DNA from: Streptomyces sp. ITFR-16
GTDB lineage: Bacteria > Actinomycetota > Actinomycetes > Streptomycetales > Streptomycetaceae
Length of the DNA stretch: 64,000 nt
Direction of reading: 5' to 3'
NCBI RefSeq assembly: GCF_031844705.1
Contig: NZ_CP134609.1
Coordinates: 2,728,001 to 2,792,000, forward strand
The translations under genes were made by a program, and so were the position numbers. The notes beneath the pieces are model-generated. The model was not told the origin of the DNA. It ran no database searches and worked only from the letters and a program-made list of their open reading frames with translations. Shown here piece after piece: positions 1-8,840 of the stretch (position 1 is its first letter; each line of letters starts with the position of its first letter).

Positions 1-935
1 TGGACCGCCTCGGCGAACAGCGCCGGGTCGAGCCCGAGCCCCTTCTCGACGTCGATCCGGTAGCGGTACTTGTGCCCCTTGCCCGGCGCCTTCGCCGCGC
101 CGGGGACGGTCTCGAACTTCCCCGAGGCCGTCAGCTTCGGCGCCAGCGGATAGGGCTTGGCCATTTTCTGCTCATACGAAAGAGGCCTGACCGCCGCCGC
201 CTCGGGTGACGGCGTGGTCCTGCTGTCCGAGCGGGAGGCGTTGTCGCCGCCGTCCCGGTCCACTCCGGCGGCCCGTGCGCTGCCGCTGCGGCCGGTGCCG
301 TCATGGGCGACCTGGCCGGCCACGACGACCGCGAGCACGGTGGTCACCGCGGCGGCGGCGATGCCCGTGAACGTACGGCCCTTGCCGCCCCGGGGCTCCC
401 TGGCGGGCGCCGGGGCCTCCTCGTCGCCGTCACCGGGGGGCCGCTCGTCCCACTCGGTGACGGAGCGGTAGGGGTCGGCCGGGGTGTCCGCCAGGGGCCG
501 GCGCGGCGCGGGCGGTGCGGGCGGGCTGTCGAAGGCCTCGACGAACTCGCGCCGCGGACCCGGTATGAACGGCCGGGCCCCGGCCGCCTGCTGAGGCTGC
601 GAAGGATGCGGCTCCTGTGGCGTCTGCGGCCGTCCGGGGCCGGACGCCTGGGGGCCGATGCGCCCCGGCCCCGGCCGCTCGGTGTACCGGCCGATCGGGC
701 CGGTGCCCCAGCCGCCGCCGGGTTCGCGCTGTTCGGGGTGGCCGCCGCGCACCTGGGGCGTGCCCTGGAACGGGGTGTGGCCGTCGGTGCCCGGAGCGGG
801 CCGGTCGCCCGGCCGTCTGCGCCGGCCGCTGCCGACGGCGGGCTGCGGGGCCTCGCGCCCCGTACCCGCGTCGCCCTCGGCCGGCCCGGTCTCGGGCGCC
901 CTGGGCGCAGGGCCCTTTCGGCTGTGTCGTCCCAC
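1..935 (-). CDS. DUF3152 domain protein (C-terminus beyond window)
   Basis: Partial gene running off the left edge; 311 codons are visible. The N-terminal ~185 residues are Pro/Gly/Arg-rich and disordered-looking and are followed by one membrane segment near residues 190-210, so the visible end of the protein lies outside the membrane. The last visible residues (YEQKMAKPYPLAP onward) match the start of the DUF3152 domain, a putative metallopeptidase-like domain of actinobacteria. The GTG start at 935 lies 8 bases after the stop of the upstream hydrolase, and the GGGAG in that gene's last codons can serve as ribosome site, so the two are probably cotranscribed. Function unknown; I recall the same pairing near M. 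tuberculosis Rv3207c. Confidence 0.75.
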   Translation of the reverse strand, partial: MGRHSRKGPAPRAPETGPAEGDAGTGREAPQPAVGSGRRRRPGDRPAPGTDGHTPFQGTPQVRGGHPEQREPGGGWGTGPIGRYTERPGPGRIGPQASGPGRPQTPQEPHPSQPQQAAGARPFIPGPRREFVEAFDSPPAPPAPRRPLADTPADPYRSVTEWDERPPGDGDEEAPAPAREPRGGKGRTFTGIAAAAVTTVLAVVVAGQVAHDGTGRSGSARAAGVDRDGGDNASRSDSRTTPSPEAAAVRPLSYEQKMAKPYPLAPKLTASGKFETVPGAAKAPGKGHKYRYRIDVEKGLGLDPALFAEAV

Positions 936-943
936 GCCCCGGA

Positions 944-1906
944 TCAGCTCCCGCCGCATTCGTCGAGCAGTTCCCGGAACGCCTGGGCGACCGCCTCCGG
1001 GTACTCCATCATCGCCACGTGCCCGGCGTCGGGCAGTGTCAGCAGACGCGCATCGCGGAATGCCGCGGACGCCCTGCGTGCCATCCGGTACGAGACGAGC
1101 CGGTCCCGTCCGCCGTAGATGAGCTGGGTCGGTGCGAGCACCCGCTCGGCCTGGCGCCACAGCCCGTGCTGACCGCCCAGTGTGTACGCGTCGACGATGC
1201 CACGGGCGGAGCGCGCCATGGCGTCCCAGAAGTACGGCAGCTCCAGCCGACGCTCCATTTCGGCCACCGCGTCGCGGAAGCCCGTCTCGGAGACCCGTGC
1301 CGGATCGCCGTAACAGAGTGCCATGACACCGCGGGTGCGGTCTTCCGCGCTCCAGTCCCGGGTCATCCGGGAGAACAGGGATACGACGCCCGGAACGGCG
1401 AGCAGGGCGGTGGGCGCGGCCGACCACTGGACCCGGATCTCGGGGAGCGCGGGGGAGACGAGGGTCAGGGTGCGCACCAGGTCGGGGCGGACCGCGGCGA
1501 CCCGGGTGGACACCGCGCCGCCCAGGGAATTACCGAACAGATGGACGGGGCCGCGCCCCTCGGCGTCCAGGAAGCGGATCACCGCACGGGCGTGGCCGGT
1601 CACCGAGTAGTTGCCGTCGTCCGGCGGCGGGGAGTCCCCGAAACCGGGCAGGTCGACCGCCTCGCAGTCCAGCACGTCCTCCAGCAGCGGCATCAGCGCC
1701 GACCAGTTCTGCGAGGAGCCGCCGAGCCCGTGCACGAACAGGGCGGGCGGCAGTCCGGTCCGCCCCGGGGGCCGCGAACGGACGTTCAGCGTCAGCCCGG
1801 GCAGCGACGCGGAGCGGAGCTTCTCCCCCTCCGCGACCCGGACGGCGCTCACCGTGGGGGACACCGCGGCGGCGGCGCGGACTCCCGGCAGCTCGGTCGA
1901 AGACAT
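944..1906 (-). CDS. alpha/beta-fold hydrolase
   Basis: A 320-residue alpha/beta hydrolase of the cytosolic esterase/lipase-like group. The oxyanion motif HGLGGSS is at residues 59-65, the nucleophile elbow GNSLGG at 125-130 (Ser127), the acid is likely in YGGRDRLV and the catalytic His in DAGHVAM near the C-terminus. The substrate cannot be deduced. The ATG has no Shine-Dalgarno sequence; instead a TAACAT -10 box (1914-1919, minus strand) ends 7 bases upstream, so the mRNA is probably leaderless. The DUF3152 gene follows with an 8-base gap. Confidence 0.88.
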   Translation of the reverse strand: MSSTELPGVRAAAAVSPTVSAVRVAEGEKLRSASLPGLTLNVRSRPPGRTGLPPALFVHGLGGSSQNWSALMPLLEDVLDCEAVDLPGFGDSPPPDDGNYSVTGHARAVIRFLDAEGRGPVHLFGNSLGGAVSTRVAAVRPDLVRTLTLVSPALPEIRVQWSAAPTALLAVPGVVSLFSRMTRDWSAEDRTRGVMALCYGDPARVSETGFRDAVAEMERRLELPYFWDAMARSARGIVDAYTLGGQHGLWRQAERVLAPTQLIYGGRDRLVSYRMARRASAAFRDARLLTLPDAGHVAMMEYPEAVAQAFRELLDECGGS

Positions 1907-2016
1907 GCGGGCAATGTTACGAGACGATCACGCACTGGTTCATGTGTTCGCCGTCACAGATCGCGTAGTGGCCCCGGCGGGTAGATGCTTGGGTCGGAGC
2001 AAGGAAGGGAGACACC

Positions 2017-2232
2017 ATGACGGTCGACCCCAGCGACCCGGAGACCTTCGAGGACGTCCAGCCGGACGAACCCGGCCAGGAGACGCCCGAGGCGGACGCC
2101 GCCGAGCAGCAGACGGACCTGCGTCCCGGGACCGACGAACCGCTGACGGACCTCGACCCGAACGGCGCGGACGAGGCGGACGCGGCGGACCAGGCCCGCG
2201 TCGTGCCCCAGGACGAGGACGATTACCGCTGA
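2017..2232 (+). CDS. small acidic hypothetical protein
   Basis: A 71-residue protein very rich in Asp and Glu (about 40 percent) with few hydrophobic residues, so it is probably intrinsically disordered. I do not recognise a domain. The ATG is preceded by AAGGAAGGGAG at good spacing, which together with typical codon use makes it a credible gene. It stands alone between the divergent hydrolase and the TetR gene. Function unknown. Confidence 0.7.
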   Translation: MTVDPSDPETFEDVQPDEPGQETPEADAAEQQTDLRPGTDEPLTDLDPNGADEADAADQARVVPQDEDDYR

Positions 2233-2400
2233 TACGTCCCGCTCTGCGCCCGAGCCCGGGGAATCTGTGGCTACCGCACTCGTCCGGTACGTGAAATTCT
2301 GCGTCCGCGCCGCGCATACCGGGGTTACCCAAAAGTACGATGTCGGTATGGCGCAGCGTGCACGGAACGGCTGGGTCGGACCACGAATTTGGGAGGCGGC

Positions 2401-3042
2401 GTGACAGCCATCGAGCAGACCGAGGCGGCGCGCCCGCGGGGCACTCGCCTGCCCCGCCGCGCCCGACGCAACCAGCTCCTGGGAGCCGCGCAGGAGGTCT
2501 TCGTCGCGCAGGGCTACCACTCGGCCGCGATGGACGACATCGCGGAGCGGGCCGGAGTCAGCAAGCCGGTGCTCTACCAGCACTTCCCGGGCAAGCTGGA
2601 GCTCTATCTGGCCCTGCTGGACCAGCACTGCGAGTCACTGCTCCAGGCGGTGCGCACGGCGCTGGCCTCGACCACGGACAACAAGCTCCGCGTGGCCGCG
2701 ACGATGGACGCCTACTTCGCGTACGTCGAGGACGAGGGCGGGGCCTTCCGGCTGGTCTTCGAGTCGGACCTGACCAACGAGCCCGCCGTGCGCGAGCGGG
2801 TCGACCGGGTCTCGCTCCAGTGCGCCGAGGCGATCTCCGACGTGATCGCGGGCGACACGGGCCTCTCCAAGGAGGAGTCGATGCTCCTCGCGGTCGGCCT
2901 CGGCGGGGTGTCCCAGGTGGTCGCCCGCTACTGGCTCTCCAGCCGGTCCGCCATTCCGCGCGACACGGCGGTCCAGCTGCTCACCTCGCTGGCCTGGCGG
3001 GGCATCGCGGGCTTCCCGCTGCACGGCATCGACCAGCACTGA
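2401..3042 (+). CDS. TetR/AcrR family transcriptional regulator
   Basis: A 213-residue regulator with an N-terminal TetR helix-turn-helix (residues ~25-70; AMDDIAERAGVSKPVLYQHF) and a divergent C-terminal ligand domain. I chose the GTG at 2401 because GGAGG lies at 2392-2396; the in-frame TTG at 2389 would overlap that ribosome site. The next genes are DUF3107 and a small membrane protein, the context I recall for Rv3208/Rv3208A of M. tuberculosis. The target and ligand are unknown. Confidence 0.88.
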   Translation: MTAIEQTEAARPRGTRLPRRARRNQLLGAAQEVFVAQGYHSAAMDDIAERAGVSKPVLYQHFPGKLELYLALLDQHCESLLQAVRTALASTTDNKLRVAATMDAYFAYVEDEGGAFRLVFESDLTNEPAVRERVDRVSLQCAEAISDVIAGDTGLSKEESMLLAVGLGGVSQVVARYWLSSRSAIPRDTAVQLLTSLAWRGIAGFPLHGIDQH

Positions 3043-3173
3043 GCGGGCGTCCGGCGGCCGTGTTCGCTGCGGGCGTTGCGGACGGCACCCTGACGGCTCC
3101 CCTCAGCGGGCTAATGTGTGCTGCGTACGGCGCGGTTCACCGCGCAGGGACTGACCGTCGGAGGGACATAGCC

Positions 3174-3401
3174 GTGGAGGTCAAGATCGGGGTGCAGCAC
3201 ACGCCCCGGGAGATCGTTCTGGAGAGCGGGCTTTCCGCCGAAGAGGTCGAGAGCACGGTTTCCGAGGCTCTCGCCGGCAAGGCGCAGCTGCTCAGCCTCA
3301 CGGACGAGAAGGGCCGCAAGGTCCTGGTGCCGGCCGACCGGATCGCCTACGTGGAGATCGGTGAGCCGAGCACGCGACGGGTGGGGTTCGGCGCGCTGTA
3401 G
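3174..3401 (+). CDS. DUF3107 family protein
   Basis: A 75-residue protein starting at GTG 3174 behind GGAGGG. The sequence (VEVKIGVQHTPREI...LVPADRIAYVEIGEP) is characteristic of the actinobacterial DUF3107 family, to which the small M. tuberculosis antigen TB9.4 (Rv3208A) belongs. The pattern suggests a compact beta-strand and helix fold for binding; no catalytic residues are evident. It lies 131 bases after the TetR gene and is followed by a strong terminator hairpin at 3428-3462. Molecular function unknown. Confidence 0.85.
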   Translation: MEVKIGVQHTPREIVLESGLSAEEVESTVSEALAGKAQLLSLTDEKGRKVLVPADRIAYVEIGEPSTRRVGFGAL

Positions 3402-3427
3402 GGCGCGTACGGACACGGTGACCGTGG

Positions 3428-3462
3428 AAGCGGCCCGGCGGGGATTCCCCGCCGGGCCGCTT
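3428..3462 (+). terminator. intrinsic terminator after DUF3107 gene
   Basis: A 16-bp perfect stem (3428-3443 with 3447-3462) closes an ATT loop and is followed by a short T run. It lies 26 bases after the DUF3107 stop codon. Confidence 0.85.
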
Positions 3463-3628
3463 TCCGTTGCGCTCACGGTCCGGTCCGGTGGCAGCCCGCT
3501 CCGGTTCCTGTGCGATTCCTGTGCGACGGCCGGGCGAAGCCTGTCCGCCGGAGGGTTGCCGTCCGCCGCACCGGGGTAGTACCGCCTACGACCGATTTGC
3601 CCGCCCCGTACCTGCGAGGTGATCGTCC

Positions 3629-3898
3629 GTGATCTTGGAAACCCTGGGCTCCGTCGTGCTCGGTGTCGCCCTCTCCTGGGCGGCCCTGCGCTCGCTGCCG
3701 GGCCGGCTCCCCTCCCGCCGGACCGTGTTCGGCACGGGGGCGCTGGGAGCCCTGTTCGGCGCCTATCTCATGCACTCCGTGCTGGGCGCCGGCCATGTGG
3801 CGGCCACGGTGGTCGGCGCCGTGGTGATCGCGGCGGTGACGCTGTCGCTGCTGATCCGGCCGCACAGCCGCCGGCTGAGCCGGTCGGCCGCGGCCTGA
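3629..3898 (+). CDS. small membrane protein
   Basis: An 89-residue hydrophobic protein with probably three membrane segments (about residues 2-20, 33-52 and 58-75) and a basic C-terminus. It starts at GTG 3629 behind GAGGTG. No enzymatic motif is visible. It ends 14 bases before the convergent ferritin-like gene. Its position matches the small membrane gene after DUF3107 in other actinobacteria. Function unknown. Confidence 0.7.
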   Translation: MILETLGSVVLGVALSWAALRSLPGRLPSRRTVFGTGALGALFGAYLMHSVLGAGHVAATVVGAVVIAAVTLSLLIRPHSRRLSRSAAA

Positions 3899-3912
3899 CC
3901 CCGCCGAGGCCG

Positions 3913-4647
3913 TCAGGCGGCCAGCCCCAGGGCGGCCATGCGCTTGGTGTGCGCCTCGGTGATCCGGGAGAACATCCGGCCGACCTCCGCGAGGTCGAAT
4001 CCGTCGGCCACCCCGCCCACCAGCATCGTCGACAGCGCGTCGCGGTCCGCCACCACGCGCTGCGCCTGCGACAGCGCCTCACCCATCAGCCGGCGCGCCC
4101 ACAGCGCGAGCCGGCCGCCGAGCCTCGGGTCCGCCTCGATCGCGGCGCGCACCTTCTCCACGGCGAAGTTCCCGTGCCCCGTGTCATCGAGCACGGCGAC
4201 GACGAGGGAACGGGTGTCCGAGTCCAGCCGGGCCGCGACCTCGCGGTAGAAGTCACTGGCGATCGAGTCCCCGACATAGGCCTTGACCAGGCCTTCCAGC
4301 CAGTCCGAGGGAGCGGTCTGGCGGTGGAAGTCGTCCAGCGCCTTGGCGAACGGCTCCATGGCACCGGTCGGCTCCACCTCGATCGCGGTCAGCCGGTCCG
4401 TGAGCCGCTCGAAGTGATGGAATTCGGCGGACGCCATCTTCGCCAGCTCCGCCTTGTCGGCCAGGGTCGGCGCGAGTTTGGCGTCCTCGGCGAGCCGCTC
4501 GAAGGCCGCCAGCTCCCCGTAGGCGAGCGCTCCCAGCAGGTCGACGACAGCGGCCCGGTACTGGGGCTCCGTGGACGCGGTGGCCCAGTCCTGGTCGGCG
4601 ATTCTGGTGGATGCGGGGGTTTCCGTGGCGTTGTCAGGCGTCTCCAT
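3913..4647 (-). CDS. ferritin-like fold protein (MiaE-like)
   Basis: A 244-residue, largely helical protein. Carboxylate/His elements of a ferritin-like diiron four-helix bundle are visible: GELAAFERLAED near residues 45-56 and an E-x2-H type stretch (SAEFHHFERL) near 75-85, with further acidic residues in the later helices. Streptomyces proteins of this type are often labelled tRNA 2-methylthio-N6-isopentenyladenosine hydroxylase-like, but substrate is not shown by the sequence. It is convergent with the small membrane protein and divergent from the helicase. Confidence 0.75.
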   Translation of the reverse strand: METPDNATETPASTRIADQDWATASTEPQYRAAVVDLLGALAYGELAAFERLAEDAKLAPTLADKAELAKMASAEFHHFERLTDRLTAIEVEPTGAMEPFAKALDDFHRQTAPSDWLEGLVKAYVGDSIASDFYREVAARLDSDTRSLVVAVLDDTGHGNFAVEKVRAAIEADPRLGGRLALWARRLMGEALSQAQRVVADRDALSTMLVGGVADGFDLAEVGRMFSRITEAHTKRMAALGLAA

Positions 4648-5032
4648 GCAGCGCAGAATAGCCCGCCCCGCGAGGAGCGGAAGGGTCCGGCCGCCGACTC
4701 ACCTCACACCGTTCCGATGAATTCGCCCAACACAGATGCGCGAATCCGGGGTACAGTGGTATTGCGCTTACTGAGCATTTTGCAACTGCTCGTGGCGCGA
4801 AATTGAATGAGGATGCCCGGTCGGTGGCCCGATCGGCTCCGACCCGACAGCCCTCCACGCGGTGCGTACGACACGTACGACCGCAGATGAGGGGCCCCCT
4901 CAGCGGCACGAGCGCTCGAGCGACGGCAGTGGTCCCGCGCCACCCGGCCCATCCACGGCCGGATGACCAACCCCGGCACGGTACGACCCCCTTCGTTCGC
5001 CTCGGACCGCGTTTCACAGAAGAGGCAGCACC
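4648..5032 (+). promoter_or_regulatory. divergent region and long structured helicase leader
   Basis: These 385 bases hold no convincing gene. TACAGT at 4753-4758 is a plausible -10 box for the helicase, giving a 5' UTR of roughly 265 bases. The leader contains several self-complementary blocks: CGTACG-aca-CGTACG near 4865-4880, GAGGGGCCCCCTC near 4889-4901 and CGAGCGCTCG near 4910-4920. A frame open from TTG 4803 ends in a TGA (5034-5036) that overlaps the helicase start. A structured leader would suit a helicase induced by cold or growth conditions, but that is inference. Confidence 0.5.
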
Positions 5033-7018
5033 CTGACTACGTTCCGAGACCTCGGCATTCTTTCCGAGACGGCCGAAGCCCTTGAGGCAGTCGGCATCAC
5101 GTCCCCCTTCCCCATCCAGGAGCTGACGCTCCCCGTCGCCCTCTCCGGCTCCGATGTCATCGGGCAGGCCAAGACCGGCACCGGCAAGACGCTCGGTTTC
5201 GGGCTGCCGCTGCTGGAGCGCGTCACCGTCCTCGCGGACGTCGAGGCGGGCCGGGCCAAGCCCGAGCAGCTCACCGACGCCCCGCAGGCGCTGATCGTCG
5301 TCCCCACCCGCGAGCTGTGCCAGCAGGTCACCAACGACCTGCTCACCGCCGGCAAGGTGCGCAACGTCCGCGTGCTCGCGATCTACGGCGGCCGGGCCTA
5401 CGAGCCCCAGGTCGAGGCACTCAAGAAGGGCGTCGACGTGATCGTCGGCACCCCGGGCCGGCTGCTCGACCTGGCGGGCCAGCGCAAGCTGGACCTCTCC
5501 CAGGTGCGCGCCCTCGTCCTCGACGAGGCCGACGAGATGCTGGACCTGGGCTTCCTGCCCGACGTCGAGCGCATCATCACGATGCTGCCGGCGAAGCGCC
5601 AGACCATGCTGTTCTCGGCGACGATGCCGGGCGCGGTCATCTCGCTCGCGCGCCGCTACATGTCGCAGCCGACCCACATCAACGCCACCTCGCCCGACGA
5701 CGAGGGCACAACCGTCAAGAACACGGCGCAGTACGTCTACCGCGCCCACTCGATGGACAAGCCCGAGATGGTCTCGCGCATCCTCCAGGCCAACGGCCGC
5801 GGACTCGCGATGATCTTCTGCCGCACCAAGCGCACGGCGGCCGACATCGCCGAGCAGCTGGAGAAGCGCGGCTTCGCCTCCGGCGCGGTCCACGGCGACC
5901 TCGGCCAGGGCGCCCGCGAGCAGGCGCTGCGCGCCTTCCGCAACGGCAAGGTGGACGTCCTCGTCTGCACCGACGTCGCGGCCCGCGGTATCGATGTCGA
6001 GGGTGTCACCCACGTCATCAACTACCAGTCCCCCGAGGACGAGAAGACCTATCTGCACCGCATCGGCCGTACCGGCCGCGCGGGCGCCAAGGGCATCGCG
6101 ATCACGCTGGTCGACTGGGACGACATCCCGCGCTGGCAGCTGATCAACAAGGCCCTGGACCTGAAGTTCCCGGACCCGCCGGAGACGTACTCCACGTCCC
6201 CGCACCTGTACGAGGAGCTGGACATCCCGGCCGGCACCAAGGGTGTCCTGCCGCGCACCGAGCGGACCCGCGCGGGTCTGCGGGCCGAGGAGATCGAGGA
6301 CCTCGGCGAGACGGGCGGCCGCGGCCGCAAGTCCGCCGCCGCCTCGGCCCCCGCCGTCCGTGAGGAGCGCACGCCGCGTCAGCGCCGTCGCACCCGGGGC
6401 GGTTCGGCTCTGGAGGAGGGCGCCGCCTCGGTGCCCGCGCCGGCCACCGAGGCCGTCGCGGTCTCCGACACCGCCGACGCCCCGGCCGAGCCGCGCACCC
6501 CCCGCCGTCGCCGGCGCAGCCGGGTCGGTGCCGCGGAGATCGCCGCCGAGGCCGCGGTCGCCGTGGCCGAGGCCCCTGCCCCGGTCGTCGAGCCGGCGCC
6601 CGAGGCCGAGGCCGAGCCGAAGAAGCGGACCCGGACCCGCGCGCCCAAGGCCGAGGTCGTGGTCGACGCCGAGGCGGAGACCCTGACCGAGGCGAAGCCG
6701 CGCCGCCGTCGCGCCCGGACCACGAAGCCGGTGGCACAGGAGGCTGACTTCCAGACCGCCCCGGTGGCCGAGCCCGCGCCGGAGGCGACGGTGACCAAGC
6801 CGCGCCGCCGCACCCGGGTCATCAAGCCGGCCGAGGACGAGGTCGACTTCCAGATCGCGCCGATCGCCGAGCCCGAGACGGACCGGCCGCGCCGCCGCAC
6901 CCGTACGGCCGCCAAGCCGAAGACGGAGGCCGCGGCGGAGACCGCGACCGCCGAGGGCGAGGCCAAGCCGCGCAGGCGCCGGGCTCCGCGCACCGCCGCC
7001 GCGAAGTCCGAGGGCTAG
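5033..7018 (+). CDS. DEAD-box ATP-dependent RNA helicase
   Basis: A 661-residue RNA helicase. The Q motif (FPIQELTLP) is near residues 26-34, Walker A AKTGTGKT at 45-52, PTRELCQQ, DEAD at 164-167, SAT, and HRIGRTGRAG near 342. From about residue 430 the protein becomes an Ala/Glu-rich tail carrying repeated Arg clusters (RRRRTR, RRRRSR), likely RNA-binding. The conserved N-terminus TTFRDLGIL begins at CTG 5033; no ATG, GTG or TTG lies in this frame between the preceding stop (4964-4966) and the Q motif, so CTG is the best start. A likely role is mRNA or ribosome remodelling, as for RhlE/CsdA helicases. A strong hairpin follows at 7032. Confidence 0.92.
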   Translation: MTTFRDLGILSETAEALEAVGITSPFPIQELTLPVALSGSDVIGQAKTGTGKTLGFGLPLLERVTVLADVEAGRAKPEQLTDAPQALIVVPTRELCQQVTNDLLTAGKVRNVRVLAIYGGRAYEPQVEALKKGVDVIVGTPGRLLDLAGQRKLDLSQVRALVLDEADEMLDLGFLPDVERIITMLPAKRQTMLFSATMPGAVISLARRYMSQPTHINATSPDDEGTTVKNTAQYVYRAHSMDKPEMVSRILQANGRGLAMIFCRTKRTAADIAEQLEKRGFASGAVHGDLGQGAREQALRAFRNGKVDVLVCTDVAARGIDVEGVTHVINYQSPEDEKTYLHRIGRTGRAGAKGIAITLVDWDDIPRWQLINKALDLKFPDPPETYSTSPHLYEELDIPAGTKGVLPRTERTRAGLRAEEIEDLGETGGRGRKSAAASAPAVREERTPRQRRRTRGGSALEEGAASVPAPATEAVAVSDTADAPAEPRTPRRRRRSRVGAAEIAAEAAVAVAEAPAPVVEPAPEAEAEPKKRTRTRAPKAEVVVDAEAETLTEAKPRRRRARTTKPVAQEADFQTAPVAEPAPEATVTKPRRRTRVIKPAEDEVDFQIAPIAEPETDRPRRRTRTAAKPKTEAAAETATAEGEAKPRRRRAPRTAAAKSEG

Positions 7019-7031
7019 CGAAAGCCTCTTG

Positions 7032-7066
7032 CCGGACGGCCCTAGGGATTCCCTAGGGCCGTCCGG
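7032..7066 (+). terminator. intrinsic terminator after helicase
   Basis: A 16-bp perfect stem (7032-7047 with 7051-7066) around an ATT loop, 13 bases after the helicase stop and before the next promoter. Confidence 0.85.
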
Positions 7067-7090
7067 CGTTCGACGCCTTAATCTCGTTCC

Positions 7091-7936
7091 ATGAGCAGGC
7101 CACCGACTTTCATCCCGCCCTCCTGCGCCCGGGCCCGGGCGCTGCGCACCCCGCGCGGGGACTTCGCCGTCCTGGACGCCGTCCCGTCCGCCGAGCCGCG
7201 CGGCACCGTCCTGCTGCTGCCCGGGTTCACCGGCAGCAAGGAGGACTTCGTCGCGCTGCTGCAACCGCTCGCCGAGGCCGGCTACCGGGCCGTCGCCGTG
7301 GACGGGCGCGGGCAGTACGAGAGCGAGGGGACGGACCGTCAGGAATCTTACGCCCAGGATGAGTTGGCCCGTGATGTGCTCGCCCAGACGGCCGCACTCG
7401 GCCTCGGGGACGGCGCGCTGCACCTGCTCGGGCACTCACTCGGCGGGCAGATCGGACGCGCCGCCGTGCTGCTGGACGCCGCACCGTTCCGTTCGCTCAC
7501 CCTGATGTCCTCCGGACCGGCCGAGGTCGTCCAGGAGCAGAAGATCAAGCTGAAGATCCTCGGCGACGCACTCGCGACCATGACCATGGACGACGTGTGG
7601 ACGGCGATGCGCGCCTTCGACCCGCCCGCCGAGGCCGACACGGACGGCGAGGACCTGCGGCGGCGCTGGCTGCGCCACCGGCCCGCCCAGCTGATCGCCA
7701 CCGGCCGTCAGCTGGCCGTCGAGCCGGACCGGGTGGCCGAGGTCGCCGCGACGGGGCTGCCGGTCCATGTGATCTCCGGCGAGCGCGACGACGTCTGGCC
7801 GGTGCCCGTGCTCGACGACATGGCGGTGCGCCTGGGCGCGCGCCGGACCCGGATCGAGGGCGCGGAGCACTCCCCCAACACGGACCGGCCCGAGCCGACG
7901 GCGGCCGCGCTCGTCTCCTTCTGGGACAGCCTGTAG
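7091..7936 (+). CDS. alpha/beta hydrolase
   Basis: A 281-residue alpha/beta hydrolase. The oxyanion region is LPGFTGSKEDF (residues ~46-56), the nucleophile motif GHSLGG lies near residue 118, the acid is in SGERDDVWP and the His in GAEHSPN. Hydrolytic substrate unknown. There is no ribosome site; TAATCT at 7079-7084 ends 6 bases before the ATG, consistent with a leaderless transcript. It converges with the NYN-domain gene 16 bases downstream. Confidence 0.87.
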   Translation: MSRPPTFIPPSCARARALRTPRGDFAVLDAVPSAEPRGTVLLLPGFTGSKEDFVALLQPLAEAGYRAVAVDGRGQYESEGTDRQESYAQDELARDVLAQTAALGLGDGALHLLGHSLGGQIGRAAVLLDAAPFRSLTLMSSGPAEVVQEQKIKLKILGDALATMTMDDVWTAMRAFDPPAEADTDGEDLRRRWLRHRPAQLIATGRQLAVEPDRVAEVAATGLPVHVISGERDDVWPVPVLDDMAVRLGARRTRIEGAEHSPNTDRPEPTAAALVSFWDSL

Positions 7937-7952
7937 GCGGCGCCGGCGGCGG

Positions 7953-8840
7953 TCAGTACTGCGCCTGAAGGTGCTGCCAGAAGCCGTCGCGCAGCGCACG
8001 GCGCAGCGCGGCGTGGCCGCGCAGCGAGTGCTGGAGCAGCCGTTCGGCCTCGACCAGCAGGTCCTGGTCGACGGAGCCCGGCAGATAGGGGTGTCCGGGC
8101 AGCAGGTCGGCCAGGGACTCGCGCCCGCGCGCGGAGAGCCAGGCAGCGGCGATCTGCGCGCCGACGAAGCGGACGTCCTCGCGCGAGGGCGCCGGGCTGT
8201 CGTCCTCGTACGTGGTGACGGGGCGCCGGGTCACGTACGGGCGGCAGAAGTCGAGGTCGAAGGTGCGCTGGCTGTCGACCTCCCACAGGAGCGGCTCGGC
8301 CTGGTTGCGCCCCTCCCCGGCCTCGATGCCCCAGAGGTGGACCCGGGCGCCGTACCCCTGGGCTGCCTCGACGGCGGAGACCAGGTCCTCGTCGCCGCCG
8401 ACGAGCGCGGCGTCGCTGATGGCACGGTGCCGGGCAAGGGATTCCAGGTCGGTGCGGATGAGGGAGTCGACGCCCTTCTGCTGGTTGTTGGCGTTGAGGT
8501 TGCCGAGCCGGACCTTGACGTCGGGGAGTTCGGCGATGGACTGCTGCTCGACAGTGTGGATGCGGCGCCTGGCGCCGTCGTACCAGTACACGCGGAGCAG
8601 TCTGCTGTCGGCGAAGATCGTGCGGGCCTTGTCGATGAAGGCCTCGATCAGCCCTTCCGCGTCGAGGTCGAAGGAGCGCCGGTCCTCCGTGCCGGTGACG
8701 AGCAGCCCGGCGGCGGCGTACACATAGCCCGCGTCCACGAAGATCGCGTGGGTCGAGGGGGTCTTCGAGACCTCCGCCAGCACGCGCTGGAGCAGCTCGT
8801 TGGTGCGGTCCAGGCGCTCGACGGTCTCTGCGTCGCTCAT
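7953..8840 (-). CDS. NYN-domain (PIN-like) protein
   Basis: A 295-residue protein with an NYN domain (PIN-like RNase fold) in residues ~25-185: the strand IFVDAGYVY supplies the first acidic residue, QQKGVDSLIRTDL the middle one and ALVGGDEDLVSAVEAA the third, which together form the metal-binding site of this family. The C-terminal ~100 residues resemble the helical domain of Streptomyces relatives. It probably cleaves RNA. ATG 8840 follows GGGA; an in-frame GTG at 8900 would add 20 unlike residues without a ribosome site. The gene faces the 50-residue gene across an AT-richer promoter region. Confidence 0.85.
   Translation of the reverse strand: MSDAETVERLDRTNELLQRVLAEVSKTPSTHAIFVDAGYVYAAAGLLVTGTEDRRSFDLDAEGLIEAFIDKARTIFADSRLLRVYWYDGARRRIHTVEQQSIAELPDVKVRLGNLNANNQQKGVDSLIRTDLESLARHRAISDAALVGGDEDLVSAVEAAQGYGARVHLWGIEAGEGRNQAEPLLWEVDSQRTFDLDFCRPYVTRRPVTTYEDDSPAPSREDVRFVGAQIAAAWLSARGRESLADLLPGHPYLPGSVDQDLLVEAERLLQHSLRGHAALRRALRDGFWQHLQAQY

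Noticed and set aside
2389..2400. TTG 2389 as start of the TetR gene
   Set aside because: It would place the GGAGG ribosome site inside the coding region; GTG 2401 is better spaced.
4634..7435. 933-codon open frame on the minus strand opposite the helicase
   Set aside because: Shadow of the GC-rich helicase gene; the plus-strand product has all DEAD-box motifs and the shadow protein is low-complexity.
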